Shown here: positions 22,601 through 29,919 of the stretch, piece by piece
How the letters are laid out: every line of letters starts with the position of its first letter
Numbering within the stretch: position 1 is the first letter of the stretch
Origin: Farysia itapuensis
Lineage: Eukaryota > Basidiomycota > Ustilaginomycetes > Ustilaginales > Ustilaginaceae
Assembly: GCA_023212645.1 (NCBI GenBank)
Contig: JALBYC010000023.1
Coordinates: 115,220-179,219, forward strand
Reading direction: 5' to 3'
DNA length: 64,000 bases
Notes under the pieces: generated by a model
The model's input: only the letters and a program-made list of their open reading frames with translations
Database searches by the model: none
Told to the model about the DNA's origin: nothing
Position numbers and translations under genes: made by a program

Positions 22601-24224
22601 GGCACACACAACAGACACATATCGCAAAATCAACCAGTGGACTTCACATTCCAGAGATGTCTTGGAAACAATGAAGCGATACTATGCCAACTCTTTTGCA
22701 GACGCAGATAAGCAAGCAGCGATCAACTTGTTCCTCGGTGTCGATCCTTCGGCTCCCGACTTTGCGCCTCACGTTTTTGCGGAAAGAGGAAAAGTGCAAA
22801 CGTCTGACGGGAGTGTACCGTTTCGCCCACATTATCAGAATTGGTTTAATCCTGTCCATCTCAAGCCCTCAACAAGCATTGAAATGCGACAGCAACGGCT
22901 GACAGAGGTGGTCAATGCAGATGCCGGATTTTGGGCTGAGTACTACCGCCCGAGTCTCTTTACTGATCTGCACCGCCATCACGCCTTCAAAATGACTGCT
23001 GTACATCAGTCCTCGTCCAACACTTCCGCAGTGGGACAGTCTTCCTTAGGATATACTCTGCCAAGCAGCTCATCCACCAGTTCCTTACATGCGTACTCCC
23101 CACAAATTGGCGGGGTAAGCCGTCATACCCGATCCAGTTCCATTTCGAGCACGTCTACTTGGAGAGGGCGACCATCAGATGTGCACGTCGAATATTCAAG
23201 CCCTTTCAAGCCTCAGAGTGTCAACGGACGCCGTCAGAGCCTTTCCGCCAGCGCTACCGAAGCAGTTTCGCTGGGACATTCCCGATCAGCTTCGATCGAC
23301 GCCACGTCTCGGCCAGACAGGAGAAGTGAGATTTATTCGCCGGTCAAGAGCCCTCATCGTACGTCTTCACCTATGTCGACGTCTGCAGGGAGTCAGTTGC
23401 CCTCTCAAGCTCTTCTGGGGGGTGTCAGACGATGGATGTCAATCAATCAGACTCATCCTATTGGATTGGAGGGGGAGAGTGGACTTGGCCGCCGCAACGC
23501 AAGCAGACGACAACAGGACGATGGAAGGACTGGCCTCAGCGCAGGTCGAGGAACGCTTGAAAGTGCCGAGGAATCCAAGCCAGATGCATCCGTTGGTGTA
23601 GACTGGCAAGGAGTCAGCAGTGTTACAAGCTTTGATCCTCGTACGTTCAATTTCGGGGGTGGATGGCAGACTCTGAATCCGGCTGTGCCCGTTGCAGCCA
23701 GTGCCACGTTGCCGATAGACGTTGCTTTGGCAAGAGCCTCAAATCCTCAAGTATCTGCAGAAGAGGAGTCGGAATATGCCTCGTATACTACTCAATTCTT
23801 GGACATACCCGAGCTGAAGTCGCGTCGTCGAGCTTCTTCTACTTCACACGGTGACATAGATGGCCAAATGCTTGAAGCTGAGCCTCGTCTAAAGGCAGCA
23901 GACCATCACATGATCGATGACAAGGATATCCAGATCTACGAGGAAGGCGTGGGTCTCTCTACGGATGGCAAAATGCCAAGTTCGGCCGTAGATCCGGCGC
24001 TCGTAGCATATGTCAGTTCAGTCTCGAACACGCTCCTGGCTCCTTCGAGTCTTGCGGGTGCAGGCTCGGCCAACCTGAACCACGCAATATCGACACCTTC
24101 CGCAAGCAGTTTTGCTGGGGCCAGCAATGTGGCGCTTGCGTCCGGGTTTGCCGCGTCCGAGGCAAAAGTCCGTGCCTATGGCTCTTGGCTATCGATGGGT
24201 CAGAGCAAACTTGCGAGCTTCTGA
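19680..24224 (+). CDS. FIG4: Fig4, phosphatidylinositol-3,5-bisphosphate 5-phosphatase (SAC domain)
   Basis: Vacuolar/endosomal lipid phosphatase that works in the Fab1-Vac14-Fig4 complex to control PI(3,5)P2. About 1514 residues against roughly 880-910 in yeast and human. The SAC domain starts near residue 190 with DLKRFTLWETKTRFYLVAY and FRILKVDRT, the Fig4-type opening. A disordered insert of about 150 residues (about 220-400) then interrupts it before YYMVLISRRSVVALIGGHYI. The CX5R(T/S) catalytic motif is intact as VNCVDCLDRTN (about residue 910), followed by YGGSALAHTTDTYRKIN. The C-terminal 400 residues are Ser-rich and disordered, as in many fungal versions. Single exon. The frame is open upstream but lacks an ATG. 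Confidence 0.93.
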   Translation: MSGDKQPARGKRSETESPRDDATRSTSTKHLSAKYSSVMTEQSVSGVQPVSDQQEGAIGKNADDRNSAATDVSSHDCTAESSVSKDTLAVLEPSQEDDQGLKGQAVLTVIPPPPLPKPKESRAVSIKVSNMIPDPAVSLSASRPTMLPPPRPSTAASSFINPTPTLTPGSTWGPMAASAAAARAEAAEPGRIGDLKRFTLWETKTRFYLVAYNTSQTRFRILKVDRTPPIANATFSRPEETLATKSEAVPAPRTSNIEETTGRGPSAQTKDSRMTSRQRTKSVAQNNNNEIADCSARGQAYLSVDDPQIPLLNRQLLDTKQSESVIKEAGSGTGSAQAHKLPSSANRGGSAAIPGVSGIASTVEVPAAAVGVTAEKAPNTKTQQTNATTSIREKTAEWELSVTSDRVVYSRTQVAELLEMIREGNRATGGLREIGRFFGIVGFIRFTGTYYMVLISRRSVVALIGGHYIHHCDETAIIPVCHPSILASLPGRTKLLEQEEARLLHLFKQVDLSKNFYFSYTYDLTKTLQDNLTSSQEEQTDTRRPQANQPLSAWGYNEKFIWNHHLLLPAFGASEKQLPGEDARNEWVLPLIYGFVDQAKLSVLNRTVYVTLIARRSRHFAGARFLKRGINERGHVANDVETEQIVSDALTTAFFAPGRRRRNGSSNQGRHTIPKRSPDIVKASGLREKPSLFHDKTRSDDYLGHQFTSHEDDDNDDDDLPYEASPRYTSYVMMRGSIPVYWTQDTTNMSPRPPIEISLVDPYYSAAALHFDDLFHRYGTPVIVLNLIKSKEKQEREVKLLRAFGECVDYLNQFLPASKKIKYIAWDMSRASKAHDQDVIGVLEDIAEETVETTRFFHSGPEPSSFGLAAKASPAHLIDTDSDHNAHQRSPSSGRREHILLQEGIARVNCVDCLDRTNAAQFVIGKAAFGHQLHALGLLDDPSLPFDSDAVNMLTEMYHDQGDTIAMQYGGSALAHTTDTYRKINQWTSHSRDVLETMKRYYANSFADADKQAAINLFLGVDPSAPDFAPHVFAERGKVQTSDGSVPFRPHYQNWFNPVHLKPSTSIEMRQQRLTEVVNADAGFWAEYYRPSLFTDLHRHHAFKMTAVHQSSSNTSAVGQSSLGYTLPSSSSTSSLHAYSPQIGGVSRHTRSSSISSTSTWRGRPSDVHVEYSSPFKPQSVNGRRQSLSASATEAVSLGHSRSASIDATSRPDRRSEIYSPVKSPHRTSSPMSTSAGSQLPSQALLGGVRRWMSINQTHPIGLEGESGLGRRNASRRQQDDGRTGLSAGRGTLESAEESKPDASVGVDWQGVSSVTSFDPRTFNFGGGWQTLNPAVPVAASATLPIDVALARASNPQVSAEEESEYASYTTQFLDIPELKSRRRASSTSHGDIDGQMLEAEPRLKAADHHMIDDKDIQIYEEGVGLSTDGKMPSSAVDPALVAYVSSVSNTLLAPSSLAGAGSANLNHAISTPSASSFAGASNVALASGFAASEAKVRAYGSWLSMGQSKLASF

Positions 24225-24371
24225 TTCCATGCAGTGTATGTGTCCCTCGCTCCGAATCAATGTCACTATCTTTCACAAGACAAGGTATAGCTGCTTGACG
24301 AATGGGTATATATGAGAGGTTGCGCTAGAAGTACAATGATGGCGGTATGCTTTGTAGGCGAGGAAGAGGAT

Positions 24372-25094
24372 TTACTTGAAAAGGACCTGAATGGTAAACG
24401 ACTTGGAGTCCGGATCCCAGTGTGACCACGTCGGTGGCTCTTGTCTTGCTCTAGAACCAGGGAGACTCGCCGTTACTAGGCCATCTTGTTGGGCGATATC
24501 TCTTGATTGAATCTTGAACGCGATAGTCTCGTAGGGCTCTGCAGCGACCAGAAGGTACTGAAACGCTCGGTCTGCAGGTTCCAGTCTCTGCTCAAACGAT
24601 GACATGAAGCGATGCATCGGCTTTACACCCTGTTTGATTTCTGGCAACGAGACTTGGAACAACAGGCCTAGTCGGCCACCGACGGAATTGTTGTCAGTGC
24701 CGCTGAGGATCGGCTCGCGAACCTTGGTGATTCTGTATCCCGGGCGTCCAATCTTGAAGAAGGTCTTCTTAGGCACAGCATCTGTTGGCGCAGCAGTAAG
24801 AAGTTTGTTCGAGTCGTACGCTGTTTCGCGCGCTTCTCGCGCTGCACGGCGTGCTAAGTTGGTCTGGTGCTTCTTGCCTTGAGTATGCGCAAGGTAGGAT
24901 CCCTCGTTTGTGTGCAGTGTAAGACAGAGTCTGCATTCCAGACCACCGAGATGGTTGCGTAGCAGATACGGATCCTTTGCGAGATCGATTGTCTCGAGCG
25001 CCAGCTTCCGCAGTCGATCCCTGCGATCTACATTGGCCTCGGACTGACCAGCCTGACCAGCGCCTTTGTTTCCGCTGCGGTTCTGATAGTCCAT
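24372..25094 (-). CDS. PRP11: Splicing factor 3a subunit 2 (SF3A2/Prp11)
   Basis: Component of the SF3a complex of U2 snRNP, needed for pre-spliceosome formation. The 240-residue product begins MDYQNRSGNKGAG and has the nearly invariant blocks DRRDRLRKLALETIDLAKDP, the matrin-type U1-like C2H2 zinc finger (CRLCLTLHTNEGSYLAHTQG with GKKHQ), KIGRPGYRITKVREP, HRFMSSFEQRLEP and LLVAAEPYETIAFKI, closing with WSHWDPDSKSFTIQVLFK. Length and motif order match the conserved core. Like most fungal members it lacks the Pro-rich tail of human SF3A2. The real start is the ATG at 25094. Divergent from the proteasome gene, 237 bp apart. Confidence 0.97.
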   Translation of the reverse strand: MDYQNRSGNKGAGQAGQSEANVDRRDRLRKLALETIDLAKDPYLLRNHLGGLECRLCLTLHTNEGSYLAHTQGKKHQTNLARRAAREARETAYDSNKLLTAAPTDAVPKKTFFKIGRPGYRITKVREPILSGTDNNSVGGRLGLLFQVSLPEIKQGVKPMHRFMSSFEQRLEPADRAFQYLLVAAEPYETIAFKIQSRDIAQQDGLVTASLPGSRARQEPPTWSHWDPDSKSFTIQVLFK

Positions 25095-25331
25095 GCTGTG
25101 CAAAGTGTCAAAGTGTGCAAAGCGCCAAAGGTAGGGCTACGAGGTATGCGAAGTACGAAGAGTTCGAAGAAAGACAATTTGATTGTTGGATTCACAGATG
25201 CAATGATCACGTGAGCGACCAACGATCACTCCACATTCTGAAGGCGTTGGACCACGCAAGCCAACACGGAGCGGTTGAGCCCTCGAATCCATTCGCAGTC
25301 GTGTCGGTGTTACTTCCACCACACCCTCCGC

Positions 25332-26267
25332 ATGATGAACTATCACCCTGGCCAAACGTGGTCTTCCACGCCTGGAAACGCATACTCCAACTTTGGCACA
25401 CCGTCATTCTCGCGGGCCACAGCTTCCGACTCGTCTGACCCGTCTTCGCACACTCAGCAACCGATAGTGACCGGAACATCTGTGTTGGGCCTCAAGTACA
25501 AAGATGGCATCATGCTGGCCACAGATACACTGGCCTCCTACGGCTCTCTTGCTCGCTTCATGGACATTCAGAGAATTTCTCAGTTTGGCCAGCACACCTT
25601 AATTGGGGCCTCTGGTGACATGAGTGATTGGCAGTACGTCCAACACATGCTCAACAAGCTCATGACCAGCGAAGAAATTCAAGAGGATGGGCACAACCTG
25701 TCGCCAAACCAGATCTACGCATACCTTGCTCGAGTCATGTACGGTCGCAGATCCAAAGTCAACCCGCTATGGAATTCCTTCGTTCTTGGAGGCATCGACC
25801 CCACCGACGGTACGCCGTTCTTGGGCTATGTAGACTTGCTCGGCACCACCTATACCAGCAGCACCATCGCCACCGGGTTTGGATCGCATTTGGCACAGCC
25901 TCTACTGCGAAAGATGGTAGAAACCAAGGAGCACGAATTGGACGAGGCCCAAGCCAAGGAGATTCTCGAGAACTGCATGAAGGTGCTATGTAAGTTTTTC
26001 CTCGCTGAAGGGACGTGGTAAAGTGTTGTACTGACACGATCTCGCTCATTGCCTGCAGTCTATCGCGATGCACGATCTTTAAATCGCGTAAGTCTTGGTA
26101 GCTGTGTCGAAGACATGTCCGCGCCGAGCTGACCTATCTGCCGCTTCTTACAGTTCCGTATCGCCAAAGCGACCAAAGACGGCTGCCATATCTCTGAGCC
26201 TTACAGCGTTCCGACTTCATGGGGATTTGCAGAGATGTTGCGCGGATACGGACCCCAAACGCAATAG
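25332..26267 (+). CDS. PRE4: 20S proteasome subunit beta-7 (Pre4), three exons
   Basis: Non-catalytic beta subunit of the 20S core. Exon 1 (25332-25989) encodes MMNYHPGQTW, a short propeptide and the beta-fold with VTGTSVLGLKYKDGIMLATD, RISQFGQHTLIGASGDMSDW and NSFVLGGIDPTDGTPFLGYV. Introns with GTAAGT donors and TGCAG/TTACAG acceptors lead to exon 2 (26059-26087, YRDARSLNR) and exon 3 (26154-26267, FRIAKATKDGCHISEPYSVP, then WGFAEMLRGY), for 266 residues in all. Joining the exons restores the family sequence KVLFYRDARSLN without a break, which supports the 29-nt micro-exon. The residue before TSVLG is not an active Thr1 context, as expected for beta-7. Confidence 0.96.
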
Positions 26268-27829
26268 CTCATACAAGATGCTGTCCCAACAGTTTCAAAT
26301 TTGCGCGCAAGACCGTGCAGAGTGACGTGTGTATCCGCGCATGAGCAAGGTGGCGCCGCAGACGAGGTTCGTTTTACCCTAAGACTGTCGCTAACTCACC
26401 GTCCTCATTACCCCTGCATCTAGGGTGAGTGCTTGACGAGCGTCAAACGCTTGCGCTTGTTCCTTTGAAGATTCAGTGACTCAGGCTCCTCGCGAGCAAG
26501 GTTTGCGACAGTCCTTGATGAGCCATTTTCAGCATGCTTGGCACAGCCGTGCGACTGACATCGTTGAAAGCTTTTTGGATGTGATGACACAGGACCAGGA
26601 CCCGGCCCGTTGATTAGTCAAGGTTCCTAGGATTCATGACTTATCACGAAGGACGTTGCGCCCGCTTCGATCCGACCGGAGGACCGAAGTTGGTGCATCC
26701 TCCCTGGTACACGTGCTCTGGATGCAGCCACTGCGCTTGTATGCTACCCTCGACCTTCTGTTTCCATCTGCAGGAGCGGTTTGCGTCTGAATGTCCTCAT
26801 TCGAAGCTGCTCACGACGGCTGTGGGTGAGCGATGTTGGCGACTACGCAGAGTGACCGAGCTTCCAGCGAGCAACTTCGGGCTACCGCTTCACCATGTGT
26901 CCCGTGTTGATCTGGCAAATCACGCTTCCAAGGTTTTGCATAATTGGCTCAGTGTCGCCTCCCGGATCTACCGAAAGAACAGCATGAGAATTACTTCATG
27001 TGGCAACTTTATTTCAGACCAGACCGCAAACATGGCTCACTGAATGTGCGCTACAGGCAAAGTTCGACCCGGAATCTGCCCCCGGTCCAGGCGGATTTGC
27101 CTCAATGCTTAGAGATAACGTTGACCCAAAGATTAATTGACAGGTTCCGGCTAGTGGGAATGTGCCAGATTTGGCTGAATTCCGACGTCAGGACCCCACC
27201 TGACACCCAGCATGGGAATGCCTCCGTACCTCTGCATTAGTCATTCGCACAGAGTCAGTCGGAATGGCTCAGCAAACGCAGGAAACCTCTTCATGATTTG
27301 CAGACACGTTCGGTATTTGGCGGACAAAATTGGTCGCAGGTCCGACACCGAAAGACCCACACTAGTATCACAACTGTTCTTGTGTGACTCACCAGAGAAT
27401 AGTTTCGCACTTGCCCGAAGTTTTCTGCTGGGCGACCGTATTGGTGGCGAAATCACATGTTTCCCTACCTTCTTCTGTACAGGCTTCCAGTCAGATCGAT
27501 TGATGCCAAGGACGAACTGCGGACATCATGCTGCCGTTTCGGCCTCGCCGTCAAGTCAGATGCAAACTGCGGAACTTTGGGGGGCGTGGACACCGGAAGT
27601 AGCTGCCGAAATTCCATGATGTCCTCTGGCTCACGATCAAATCGTCCAACTGACATATAAGTACGGGTATCCTTTGTCTCTACCGCCGCTGCGCCTCGTA
27701 TCAAGCTTAATCCCTCGAGACCGCAACTCAGAGATTGCTATAGAAGATCCTCTGGACACTTTAAGAAAAGTTCCACGGCTCTGTTCTTTTTCTCTTGCCA
27801 CAAGCCGACCCCAGTCCGATCGGAGGACA
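26268..27829. other. 1.56-kb intergenic region before the multicopper oxidase
   Basis: No recognisable protein, tRNA or repeat. Several overlapping frames of 60-135 codons lack domain character. The last 170 bases contain a TATA-like element (listed separately) and are probably promoter and leader of the oxidase. The length is unusual for this compact locus and could harbour regulatory sites or an untranslated RNA that I cannot recognise. Confidence 0.5.
27654..27661 (+). promoter_or_regulatory. TATA-like element upstream of the multicopper oxidase
   Basis: CATATAAG about 170 bases before the ATG at 27830. Position and sequence fit a TATA box of a regulated gene; there is no experimental support. 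Confidence 0.35.
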
Positions 27830-29740
27830 ATGAAAATTCGCGATGTCTATACGAGAATACTTGTTGTGCTGGTTACTACAGCAGCAGCGAGCCCAACTTC
27901 CAGAATTGGTGATACTTTGTCGCTTGGCCGCACGAACATTGTCGCACGAATTGGCAAGCAAGATGCATTGGACGGTCTAGGCTTTAGTAAAGATCTATTG
28001 TTTCGCGAAAGCGATGGCCAGACTCGTGATGCTGGCTTGCATCTTGACAGTCATCGTGTCATTCAAAATATTGCCTCTATTGACTGGACACCTCGGACAC
28101 GCTCTTATGAATTCAACATCACCTATGGGCAAGCTGCTCCTGACGGCTTCTTGAAAAAGCGAATTCTGATCAACGGCAGGTCGCCAGGACCGACTATCGA
28201 AGCAAATGAGGGCGACACGATCATTGTCAAGGTCAACAATTTCATGGACACCGGTACGTCAATACATTGGCACGGCATGTTCCAGAACAGCACCCCCTTC
28301 ATGGACGGTATCCAGGGCTTTTCGCAATGTCCAATTCCTGCAAATGGTTCTCTGACGTACAAATACAAGATCGACGGGCAATTCGGTACATACTGGTGGC
28401 ACAGTCATGCCTCCATGCAGTATACGGATGGCCTGTATGGTGCTTTAGTTGTACACTCGAAGCGGGATCCTTATCAGGTTGGTATTGACTACGACGAAGA
28501 ACGAGTCGTCATGCTTACCGACAACTATCACGACTGGGCAAACGATATCGTAACGCAGCTTCTCTCAGTCAATGGGTACAACGGCACATCTGCTGCCCCT
28601 TCGCCACAGTCAGGACTGATCAACGGTGCCGGTGTTTTCGACTGTTCGCGTCTCAACCGTCACAATAGCAAGCCGGGCACAAAATGCACCAAGCTCAGAA
28701 GTCCCACCATGAACATCGAACCTGGGAAAAAATATCGTTTCCGCTTCATCAATACGGGTTCACATGCTCAACACATTGTCTCGATCGATGAACACGAACT
28801 CACTGTCATCGGAGCGGATGGCACTCCGACTGCTCCGGCCAAAGTACATCGAATTCCGCTGCACAATGGTCAAAGACACGATGCAATTGTCCAGGCCAAC
28901 GTGGGTCACGCAGGCGATAGTTTTCTGCTGAGATCGAGGATCATGACTTCCTGCTTTGCCTTTGTCGACCCACTGCTCAACCCTGTTGCGAATCTGACGT
29001 TACAGTATGTCGAACCAGGCAAAACGCATCGTCAAAGGGCGCCAGTTCCCAAGGACTGGAAGGAGGAGATGGGTCACGGCTGTGTTGATCTCAAAGACTC
29101 CCTACTCGTTCCCTTGATCGACACGCTGGTGAACCCCAACTCTGATACCAACTCGCTTGCCATCTTCACCAATCACTTTGGCGTGCTGGTACTCAACAAC
29201 GGCTCCACTCTCGGCCGATTTTTTGTCGACCACAAGACGCATCTCAACTACGTCAACAAGCCTTACCTCGAGGTGGTCCACGGCGGAGGTCATATCAACA
29301 CTTCGACCGTTGCATCAATAACGATTCCTGACGACGTTTGGGTTGCTGACATTGTCATCAACAACGCCGATAGAAACGTGGATCATCCATTCCACCTGCA
29401 CGGACCCGAAATGCACATTATCGCTCGCGGTCACGGCCACATGACGACAGATCGATGGCAGCAGCTCAACACCAACAACGGCTCGCATCTCAACCTGCAG
29501 AACCCGCTGCGACGCGATACGATTGTCGTGCCGCGCTCGGCGTACGCCGTGATTCGGATTGTGGCCGACTTGCCCGGTGTCTGGCCGCTGCACTGCCACA
29601 TTGCGATGCACGTCGCCAGCGGGCTCATGGCAGCCGTAGCTGTGCACCCGAACAAAATTAGATCCCTTCCCTTTTCCAAAGACGTCCTAGACCAGTGCCC
29701 AACACGTGGACCTGAACTCAACGCCATCGTTCCTGCCTAG
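27830..29740 (+). CDS. Secreted laccase-like multicopper oxidase
   Basis: Copper oxidase that couples one-electron oxidation of phenols or related substrates to reduction of O2. The 636-residue protein starts with a signal peptide (MKIRDVYTRILVVLVTTAAA). All four copper signatures are present: IHWHGMFQ (about residue 144), WWHSHASMQYTDGLYG (about 188), HPFHLHGPEMH (about 519) and PLHCHIAMHVASGLM (about 586). The T1 axial position is Leu, which suggests a medium redox potential. There is no C-terminal membrane anchor, so it is not an Fet3-type ferroxidase. Several N-glycosylation sequons (NSTP, NGSL, NGTS) agree with secretion. Possible roles are pigment or melanin formation or host phenolic chemistry; these come from family knowledge, not from the locus. 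Codons upstream of 27830 are open but have no ATG. Confidence 0.93.
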   Translation: MKIRDVYTRILVVLVTTAAASPTSRIGDTLSLGRTNIVARIGKQDALDGLGFSKDLLFRESDGQTRDAGLHLDSHRVIQNIASIDWTPRTRSYEFNITYGQAAPDGFLKKRILINGRSPGPTIEANEGDTIIVKVNNFMDTGTSIHWHGMFQNSTPFMDGIQGFSQCPIPANGSLTYKYKIDGQFGTYWWHSHASMQYTDGLYGALVVHSKRDPYQVGIDYDEERVVMLTDNYHDWANDIVTQLLSVNGYNGTSAAPSPQSGLINGAGVFDCSRLNRHNSKPGTKCTKLRSPTMNIEPGKKYRFRFINTGSHAQHIVSIDEHELTVIGADGTPTAPAKVHRIPLHNGQRHDAIVQANVGHAGDSFLLRSRIMTSCFAFVDPLLNPVANLTLQYVEPGKTHRQRAPVPKDWKEEMGHGCVDLKDSLLVPLIDTLVNPNSDTNSLAIFTNHFGVLVLNNGSTLGRFFVDHKTHLNYVNKPYLEVVHGGGHINTSTVASITIPDDVWVADIVINNADRNVDHPFHLHGPEMHIIARGHGHMTTDRWQQLNTNNGSHLNLQNPLRRDTIVVPRSAYAVIRIVADLPGVWPLHCHIAMHVASGLMAAVAVHPNKIRSLPFSKDVLDQCPTRGPELNAIVPA

Positions 29741-29742
29741 AT

Positions 29743-29760
29743 CGCGCGCACGCGCGCGCT
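29743..29760. repeat. Alternating purine-pyrimidine CG tract between convergent genes
   Basis: CGCGCGCACGCGCGCGC-like run directly after the oxidase stop, in the 179-bp gap to the convergent CSL gene. It is a potential Z-DNA-forming stretch; function unknown. Confidence 0.5.
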
Positions 29761-29919
29761 TACGCCCAGAACACTCACTGCCTCTTTTCCTCTCCAAACA
29801 CATACATAGCAAAAAGACAAGTAGATAACACTTTTTTTTCAGTTGCGGTAAAGAATGCGAATACAAGTACACGTGACGATGTGCAGGGCGGGGCGAGCGG
29901 GCGGTATAAAAGGATGTTT

